Source: Phenylobacterium sp. (GTDB taxonomy: Bacteria; Pseudomonadota; Alphaproteobacteria; Caulobacterales; Caulobacteraceae). Taken from it: a DNA stretch of 64,000 bases. The translations under genes were made by a program, and so were the position numbers. Location of the stretch: assembly GCF_004299445.1 (NCBI RefSeq), contig NZ_SCTC01000032.1:1-64000 (forward strand), in the 5' to 3' direction. Below, in pieces: positions 58,745 to 64,000 of the stretch; position 1 is the stretch's first letter; every line of letters begins with the position of its first letter. The notes under the pieces were generated by a model. It had not been told where the DNA came from. It worked only from the letters and a program-made list of their open reading frames with translations, and did not search any database.

Positions 58745-59569
58745 TCAGGCCCGGGCTGCGCCGGCGGCCGCCCGGGTCGCCACCCAGGCGTCCATGTCGC
58801 TCACGCGACGCTCCAGCATCTTCTGGTGGCGGGGATCTGTGAGGACCAGGAAGCGTCCATCCACCATCGCGTCCAGCACAAGGGCCGCAGCGGCGTCCGG
58901 CTCGACCGCATCGGGGCCGAACGCCTCGTCCAACCCGTAGCCTTCCGGGCCCTCGGCCGCGTCCGACAACCGGATCTGCTCGGGCAGGTTGGTGCGCACG
59001 CCTCCCGGACAGAGAACCGACACGCCCACCCCGCGCGACCGCACGTGGACCGCCAACGTCTCAGAATAGCCCACCAGAGCGAACTTCGAGGCGCTGTAGC
59101 CAGCGCTATGGGCCCGCCCGCCCACCAGGCCGCCGATTGAGGCGGTATTGACGATGTGGCCGGAGCCTCGCGCCAGCATCGCCGGCAGGAATGCGCGGAC
59201 GCCCCGCACGGCGCCCAGGAAGTTGATGTCCATGATCCACTGCCAGTCGGACGTCGGCATCCGCTCCAGCGGCCCGCGCAGCATGACGCCCGCATTGTTC
59301 ATCAGGATGTCGGCGTCGCCGAAAGCGGCCGTCGTCGCCGCGGCCAGCGCCTCGAGGTCGGCGTCGCTGGCGACGTCGCAGCGCTGCGCGATGGCCCTGC
59401 CGCCGGCCGTCCGAATCTCGGACTCCACCTCGGCCAGCCTGTCGACATTCAGGTCGGCCAGCACCACGGCGGCGCCCTCGGCCGCCAGCGCCAGGGCCGT
59501 GGCGCGACCGATCCCGCTGGCGGCGCCGGTGACGACCGCTATCTTGCCCGCGAACCGCACCACGCTCAC
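58745..59569 (-). CDS. SDR family NAD(P)-dependent oxidoreductase
   Basis: A 274-residue classical short-chain dehydrogenase. The cofactor motif is TGAASGIG (about residues 14-21), then NNAG, catalytic S (NTASIGG) and Y-x-x-x-K (YSASK). It oxidises or reduces a hydroxyl/keto group with NAD(P)H; substrate unknown. The start is GTG 59569, overlapping the stop of the NTF2-like gene as GTGA; earlier in-frame codons lie in that gene. The pair NTF2-like plus SDR suggests one catabolic step set. Confidence 0.9.
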   Translation of the reverse strand: MSVVRFAGKIAVVTGAASGIGRATALALAAEGAAVVLADLNVDRLAEVESEIRTAGGRAIAQRCDVASDADLEALAAATTAAFGDADILMNNAGVMLRGPLERMPTSDWQWIMDINFLGAVRGVRAFLPAMLARGSGHIVNTASIGGLVGGRAHSAGYSASKFALVGYSETLAVHVRSRGVGVSVLCPGGVRTNLPEQIRLSDAAEGPEGYGLDEAFGPDAVEPDAAAALVLDAMVDGRFLVLTDPRHQKMLERRVSDMDAWVATRAAAGAARA

Positions 59570-60021
59570 GACGGCTTCGCCTCGGCCGAGCGCCTGGGAA
59601 GCACGCCTTTTCGGTCGGGAATCGCGCGGCGGACCTTGATCCGCCACCCGGCCTCCGTCTTCACCAGCTCGTCTTCGTAGACGCTCGTCAGACCGGGCTC
59701 CGGCGCCTGGTCGCCACGGCTGACCATCACCAGCAGGTAGGTGCGGACCAGCGCCGAATCGGCGGTCTGGCTGACCACATGGGTGTTCGTCTGGATATGG
59801 CGGTTCTGGATGTCGCCCCTGCGGGCCACCGCGGCGCGATGGAATTTCAGCAGCGCCTCGCGGCCGACGATCCGGCTTTCGTCCGGCATGCCGACCCGGC
59901 CATGAAACGCGCCATCGTCAGTGAAACAGCCTGCATAGGCCTCGGCGTCCGTCCCGTCGGCGGCATGCGAATAGCCGGCGATCAGGTTCAGAATCTCAAG
60001 CCGGTCTTCCACCCACGACAT
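59566..60021 (-). CDS. NTF2/SnoaL-like protein
   Basis: A 151-residue cone-shaped NTF2-fold protein: VEDRLEILNLIAGYSHAADG opening, DAEAYAGCFTDDGAFHG and a C-terminal YEDELVKTEAGWRIKVRRAI. This family includes dehydratases and isomerases of ring compounds and non-enzymatic members. The ATG at 60021 has GGGAG 7 bases upstream. Its stop overlaps the SDR start. No signal peptide. Confidence 0.88.
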   Translation of the reverse strand: MSWVEDRLEILNLIAGYSHAADGTDAEAYAGCFTDDGAFHGRVGMPDESRIVGREALLKFHRAAVARRGDIQNRHIQTNTHVVSQTADSALVRTYLLVMVSRGDQAPEPGLTSVYEDELVKTEAGWRIKVRRAIPDRKGVLPRRSAEAKPS

Positions 60022-60114
60022 CGGCAACTCCCTATAAGGGGAGGATGATCGCTCATGGCGCAGGCGCGAACCACACGCCCGCGGTGACTGGTCCCATGCC
60101 CCGCGGGAACGGGG

Positions 60115-60762
60115 TCAGCTGGCGGCCAAAGCTTCGTCGATGACCGCGCGGACCTCCGGGCTGGACCAGTCGGCCTCGCCCGCGACACGGCCGATCTCCA
60201 TGCCGTCCTTGCCGTAGATCACCGTCGTGGGCGCGCCGGGCGCCACGGGGGTCAGCACGAACGGCATCTTCATCTCGCGGTCGTGGTAGAACTTCAGCGG
60301 GTCGTTCTGGGCGATGAACAGCTTGGCCTTCGCTCCGTCGTCGATGCTGTCGATGCTGACCGCCACCACCTCGACGGGCTGGCCCTTGTAGGCCGCCTGC
60401 AGCTTGGCCAGTGTGGGCATCTCGAGTTTGCAGGGCGCACACCAGGTGGCCCAGATGTTCATGACGACCACCTTGCCCTTCAGGTCGGCGATCTTCATCG
60501 CCCGGCCCTGCTCGTCATAGATGGTGTGGTCCGGCGAGCCGATCGGCGCTGCGGGCTTGGTGAACTTCTGGGCGAAGGTCTTGCCGGCGACCTGCGCGGA
60601 CGGGCTCTTCGCCGGCGGCTGCGTCGGCTGGTTGGAAGACGCCTGCGCGATGATGTAGACAACCGCCGCGACGCCCACCAGGGCTGCGCCCCAGAGGGCC
60701 CAGGTCAGGAACCCGCCTTTGGGCTTTCCCGTCTGACCGCCCGCCTCTGGACCTTCACTCAT
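60115..60762 (-). CDS. TlpA-like membrane-anchored thioredoxin
   Basis: A 215-residue thiol-disulfide reductase with an N-terminal anchor (TM about residues 20-38, [19 protein letters not shown]), a Pro/Ala-rich linker and a periplasmic thioredoxin domain with W-C-A-P-C (WATWCAPCK) near residue 120 and the cis-Pro in APTTVIY. Proteins of this class keep periplasmic cysteines reduced, for example for cytochrome maturation. Its ATG abuts the divergent argH ATG as CATATG, and its GAGGAA ribosome site lies inside the argH coding start. Confidence 0.88.
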   Translation of the reverse strand: MSEGPEAGGQTGKPKGGFLTWALWGAALVGVAAVVYIIAQASSNQPTQPPAKSPSAQVAGKTFAQKFTKPAAPIGSPDHTIYDEQGRAMKIADLKGKVVVMNIWATWCAPCKLEMPTLAKLQAAYKGQPVEVVAVSIDSIDDGAKAKLFIAQNDPLKFYHDREMKMPFVLTPVAPGAPTTVIYGKDGMEIGRVAGEADWSSPEVRAVIDEALAAS

Positions 60763-62169
60763 ATGACTTCGTCTTCCTCGAAGCCGCCAACTGGCCAAGC
60801 CATGTGGGGCGGCAGGTTCTCCGGCAAACCCGCCGAACTGATGCAGGCGATCAACGTCTCCATCGGGTTCGACAAGCGGCTGTCGAGCCAGGACCTTGCG
60901 GGGTCCCGTGCGCACGCCGCGATGTTGCGCACCACGGGCGTCATTTCAAGCGAGGACGAAGCGGCGATCCAGGCCGGCCTCGAAACGATCGCCGGAGAGA
61001 TCGCCGATGGGACCTTCCCGTTCCGCGACGAATTCGAAGACATCCACATGAATGTGGAGGCCCGGCTGCGTGAGCTGATCGGGCCGGCGGCCGGGCGGCT
61101 GCACACGGCTCGCTCGCGCAACGACCAGGTAGCGCTCGACTTCCGCATGTGGGTCCGCGAGGCCTGCGACCGCACCCACGGCCAGATCCGGGCGCTGCAA
61201 AAGGCGCTGATCGCGAAGGCGGAGGCGCACGCCGACGCCGTGATGCCGGGATTCACCCACCTGCAGCCGGCCCAGCCGGTGACGTTCGGCCACCACCTGA
61301 TGGCCTATGTCGAGATGTTCGGCCGCGACGCCGCGCGCTTCGCGGACGCCCGGGCGCGGATGAACGAGAGCCCGCTGGGCGCCGCCGCGTTGGCCGGATC
61401 GCCCTTCCCCATCGATCGGGCGCAGACCGCCAAGGCCCTGGGCTTCGACCGCCCGACCGCCAACTCGCTGGACAGCGTCGCCGACCGCGACTTCGCGCTG
61501 GAGAGCCTGGCCGCGGCCACGATCTGCGCGACGCACCTGTCGCGGCTGGCCGAGGAGATCGTGATCTGGATGACGCCGCAGTTCGGCTTCATCAGGCTGA
61601 GCGACGCCTTCACGACCGGCAGCTCGATCATGCCGCAGAAGAAGAACCCCGACGCCGCCGAGTTGGTGCGCGCCAAGGTTGGCCGCCTGTTGGGGTCGTT
61701 CACCCAGCTCACCGTGGTGATGAAGGGCCTGCCGCTGACCTATTCGAAGGACATGCAGGAAGACAAGGTCCCCACGTTCGAGGCCTTCGATGCGCTGGAG
61801 CTCAGCCTGCTGGCCATGGCGGGGATGGTCGCCGACCTGGAGCCCAACCGCGAGAAGATGGCCGCCGCGGCCGGCGCCGGCTACTCCACCGCCACCGACT
61901 TGGCCGACTGGCTGGTGCGCGAGTTGAACCTGCCCTTCCGCGACGCGCACCATGTGACGGGCGCGGCGGTGAAGAAGGCTGAAGAACTGGGCGTGGGGCT
62001 GGAAGGCGTGCCGCTTTCGGATCTGCAGGCGTTGGATGCGCGGATCACCGCATCCATCTACGATGTCCTTACCCCCGAGGCTTCCGTCGCCAGCCGGCGC
62101 AGCTACGGTGGGACCGCGCCGGACCAGGTCCGTGCGCAGATCAAGCGTTGGAAGGAAGTTCTGGCATGA
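60763..62169 (+). CDS. argH: Argininosuccinate lyase
   Basis: A 468-residue lyase of the fumarase/aspartase superfamily, splitting argininosuccinate to arginine and fumarate. The signature [12 protein letters not shown] (about residues 287-298) holds the catalytic Ser loop; [13 protein letters not shown] and [11 protein letters not shown] are also diagnostic. ATG 60763 directly abuts the divergent TlpA start; an internal ATG at 60802 (MWGGRF, where homology begins) is an alternative start that would free the promoter region. Overlaps the lipoprotein gene (ATGA). Confidence 0.95.
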   Translation: MTSSSSKPPTGQAMWGGRFSGKPAELMQAINVSIGFDKRLSSQDLAGSRAHAAMLRTTGVISSEDEAAIQAGLETIAGEIADGTFPFRDEFEDIHMNVEARLRELIGPAAGRLHTARSRNDQVALDFRMWVREACDRTHGQIRALQKALIAKAEAHADAVMPGFTHLQPAQPVTFGHHLMAYVEMFGRDAARFADARARMNESPLGAAALAGSPFPIDRAQTAKALGFDRPTANSLDSVADRDFALESLAAATICATHLSRLAEEIVIWMTPQFGFIRLSDAFTTGSSIMPQKKNPDAAELVRAKVGRLLGSFTQLTVVMKGLPLTYSKDMQEDKVPTFEAFDALELSLLAMAGMVADLEPNREKMAAAAGAGYSTATDLADWLVRELNLPFRDAHHVTGAAVKKAEELGVGLEGVPLSDLQALDARITASIYDVLTPEASVASRRSYGGTAPDQVRAQIKRWKEVLA

Positions 62170-62471
62170 CCCGTCGCGTGCTCGCTCTCACGGGAGCCCT
62201 GATCCTGGCGGCCGGCCTGGCCGGCTGCGGCAAGGTGGGCCAGTTGGAACGCCCCGGCCCGCTGTTCGGCGCCGAGCGCAACACGACCAAGGACGCCGAC
62301 GACGCCCAGCGCAAGCGCGACCCGTCGCGGCCGGTCGACACGGTCGACCCGCGCGACCGCTCCAGCGATCCGGCGCCGCCGCGCACCCTGCCGATCCCCG
62401 GCACCAACACCGGCCCCGGCGCCACCGCCCCGCCCAGCGCCCTACCCGACCCCTACGCCAACCCGCGCTGA
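62166..62471 (+). CDS. Small lipoprotein between argH and lysA (LptM-like position)
   Basis: A 101-residue lipoprotein. The signal peptide has a lipobox L-A-G-C at about residues 18-21 ([11 protein letters not shown]), after which the mature protein is Pro/Asp/Arg-rich, probably disordered ([17 protein letters not shown], ending [10 protein letters not shown]). The position between argH and lysA and the CGKVG-type start match the YifL/LptM lipoprotein group, a partner of LPS transport in E. coli; identity here is inferred. ATGA overlap with argH and TGATG overlap with lysA. Confidence 0.82.
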   Translation: MTRRVLALTGALILAAGLAGCGKVGQLERPGPLFGAERNTTKDADDAQRKRDPSRPVDTVDPRDRSSDPAPPRTLPIPGTNTGPGATAPPSALPDPYANPR

Positions 62472-63742
62472 TGAATCACTTCGAGGTTCAGGGGGGCGAG
62501 CTCCACTGCGAAGGCGTCCCGCTCACCCGCATCGCCGAGGCGGTGGGAACGCCGGTGTACGTCTACTCGTCGGCCACCCTGGAGCGGCACTACACCGTGC
62601 TGCGCGACGCGTTCGTAGACGCCGGCCTGGGCCAGCCGCTGATCGCCTATGCCGTTAAGGCCAACTCCAACGTCGCGGTTCTGCGCACCCTGGGGAACCT
62701 GGGCGCCGGCGCCGACACCGTGTCGGAAGGCGAGATCCGCCGCGCGCTGGCGGCAGGCATCCCCGGCGAGCGGATCGTCTTCTCGGGGGTCGGCAAGGCC
62801 GAGCACGAGATCGCCTTTGCGCTCGAGCACGGCGTGGCCGAGATCAACGTCGAGTCCGAACCTGAGCTGCACACGGTCAACCGCGTCGCCCAGCAGTTGG
62901 GCAAGCGGGCCACGGTCGCCATCCGAGTGAACCCCGACGTCGAGGCCGGCGGCCACGCCAAGATCTCGACCGGCAAGGCCGAGAACAAGTTCGGCGTCAG
63001 CTTCTCCGAGGCCGAGCGGCTCTACGCCAACGCCGCCAACATGGCGGGCGTGCGGCCCGTGGGCGTCGCCTGCCACATCGGCAGCCAGATCACCGACCTG
63101 GCCCCGATGAAAGCCGCCTTCATCAAGATGCGCGGCCTGGTCGAGCGTATCCGGGCGGAGGGTCTGACCGTCGAGCGCCTCGACCTGGGCGGCGGCCTGG
63201 GCGTGCCCTACTTCAACCAGCCCGAGCCGCCCTCGCCGGCCGACTACGCCGCCATGATCGCCGAGGCCACCCGGGGCCTGGACGTCCAGTTCGCCTTCGA
63301 GCCCGGCCGGATGATCGCGGCCAACGCCGGCATCCTGCTCTCCAGGGTCCAGCACGTGCACGAGCGGCCCGAGGGCCGGCGCTTCCTCGTCCTCGACGCG
63401 GCCATGAACGACCTGCTGCGGCCGGCCATGTACGACGCCTATCACGACATCCGGCCCGTGAAGCCGCGCGGTGACGAGACCGCCACCTACGATGTCGTCG
63501 GCCCGATCTGCGAGACGGGGGACACTTTCACCCGCGACCGCGTGCTGCCCGTGCTGGAGGCCGGGGACCTGCTGGCGTTCATGAGCGCCGGCGCCTACGG
63601 GGCGTCGATGTCCAGCGAGTACAACTCCCGCCTCCTCGTGCCCGAGGTGCTGGTGAAAGGCGACCAGTTCGCCGTGGTTCGCCCGCGCCCGACCTATCAG
63701 GACATGCTGGACAAGGAACATTCGGCCCCCTGGCTGACCTGA
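62471..63742 (+). CDS. lysA: Diaminopimelate decarboxylase
   Basis: A 423-residue PLP-dependent LysA, making lysine from meso-diaminopimelate. The PLP lysine is K63 (YAVKANSN), HIGSQ and LDLGGGLGVPY follow, and the catalytic Cys is in GPICETGD; the C-terminal Tyr motif GAYGASMSSEYN is intact. A standard family length. The start ATG overlaps the lipoprotein stop by one base, giving an argH-lipoprotein-lysA operon of amino acid biosynthesis genes. Confidence 0.96.
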   Translation: MNHFEVQGGELHCEGVPLTRIAEAVGTPVYVYSSATLERHYTVLRDAFVDAGLGQPLIAYAVKANSNVAVLRTLGNLGAGADTVSEGEIRRALAAGIPGERIVFSGVGKAEHEIAFALEHGVAEINVESEPELHTVNRVAQQLGKRATVAIRVNPDVEAGGHAKISTGKAENKFGVSFSEAERLYANAANMAGVRPVGVACHIGSQITDLAPMKAAFIKMRGLVERIRAEGLTVERLDLGGGLGVPYFNQPEPPSPADYAAMIAEATRGLDVQFAFEPGRMIAANAGILLSRVQHVHERPEGRRFLVLDAAMNDLLRPAMYDAYHDIRPVKPRGDETATYDVVGPICETGDTFTRDRVLPVLEAGDLLAFMSAGAYGASMSSEYNSRLLVPEVLVKGDQFAVVRPRPTYQDMLDKEHSAPWLT

Positions 63743-63773
63743 GCCGGCGCCGCGCCGTTCCGGGCGGGGAGGT

Positions 63774-64000
63774 CTAGAGCCTCAGCGCCATGAACTGGTT
63801 GAAGTCGCTGCCGACATAGTCCGAGAACGCCCCGCAGCTTTCGAAGCCGCGGCGGCGATAGAGTTCTAGCGCCGGCTCGAACGCCTCGCCGCTGCCGGTT
63901 TCCAGGCACAGGCGCTGGATCCCGCGCGCGCGGGCCTGGCCGATGATGTGCTCCAGGATAGCCGCGCCCACGCCCTTGCGCAGGTGATCGGGGTGAGTGC
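63774..64000 (-). CDS. GNAT family N-acetyltransferase (N-terminus cut by window)
   Basis: The C-terminal 74 residues of a GNAT acetyltransferase, which moves an acetyl group from acetyl-CoA. The acetyl-CoA P-loop reads HLRKGVGAAILEHI (R-x-x-G-x-G/A pattern), followed by LCLETGSGEAFEPALELYRRRGF and a C-terminal strand. The frame is open at the right edge. Family assignment is good; the substrate is unknown. Convergent with lysA. Confidence 0.85.
   Translation of the reverse strand, partial: THPDHLRKGVGAAILEHIIGQARARGIQRLCLETGSGEAFEPALELYRRRGFESCGAFSDYVGSDFNQFMALRL

Overview
The window is a GC-rich, densely coded, purely chromosomal stretch of an alphaproteobacterium, most likely in Caulobacteraceae (Phenylobacterium/Caulobacter-like). 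That placement is an inference from gene content: a Suv3-like helicase next to an S4-domain gene, FdxA and CarD; a TlpA-like thioredoxin divergent from argH; a PEPxxWA-CTERM protein; a TonB-dependent receptor; and many GTG starts with 1-4 base gene overlaps. I see no rRNA, CRISPR array, insertion sequence, integrase or phage gene. One tRNA-Arg(CCT) is present.

Layout. 1-4.4 kb: the end of an amidase, cytidine deaminase, an alpha/beta hydrolase, an exported DUF885 protein and a tiny membrane protein. 4.5-9 kb: the helicase-S4-ferredoxin-CarD group, an elaborately base-paired carD leader, a clear terminator and the tRNA. 9-16.5 kb: SAM methyltransferase, sulfatase, SAICAR synthase, branched-chain aminotransferase, the formylglycine-generating enzyme that would activate the sulfatase, and a flavin monooxygenase. 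16.5-18.7 kb: a trypsin-like protease fused to a DNA/RNA non-specific endonuclease, preceded by an overlapping 16-codon upstream ORF. 18.8-24.9 kb: gltBD. 25-29 kb: a receiver protein, a glyoxalase-fold protein, a crotonase, and a TorF-type porin with glutaminase.

29-39 kb is the most unusual part. A SET-domain methyltransferase is translationally coupled to a type III PLP decarboxylase. Next to them lies a partner-switching signalling island: an RsbW-like kinase, a STAS antagonist, a membrane transporter-like protein fused to HEAT repeats, two HAMP-type membrane proteins (one with a decayed SpoIIE domain), a cyclic-nucleotide-fold protein, and a complete HAMP-SpoIIE phosphatase. I infer that they form one pathway in which membrane sensors set the phosphorylation state of the STAS protein.

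39-44.5 kb: a PEP-CTERM protein, DUF5990, a class III cyclase-like protein, and a circularly permuted ATP-grasp/alpha-E fusion coupled to a transglutaminase. 44.5-49.2 kb: a TonB receptor behind two inverted repeats, an APC permease between imperfect direct repeats, and a DUF2059-like protein. 49.4-55.8 kb: a probable aromatic-compound or detoxification cluster (MhpA-like monooxygenase, glutathione transferase, 2-hydroxychromene-2-carboxylate isomerase-like protein, two related TetR regulators, a membrane-anchored metallo-beta-lactamase-fold hydrolase), with three copies of a TGAC-N6-GTC(A/T) palindrome at its promoters. 55.8-64 kb: a crotonase, an endonuclease/exonuclease/phosphatase-family protein, an XRE regulator, an SDR/NTF2-like pair, TlpA, the overlapping argH-lipoprotein-lysA operon, and the end of a GNAT acetyltransferase.

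No stretch longer than 300 bases lacks a gene. The longest gaps are 7983-8278 (structured carD leader), 4307-4580, 24872-25142, 56554-56810 and 47088-47341. In 24872-25142 I see nothing beyond flanking upstream sequence.
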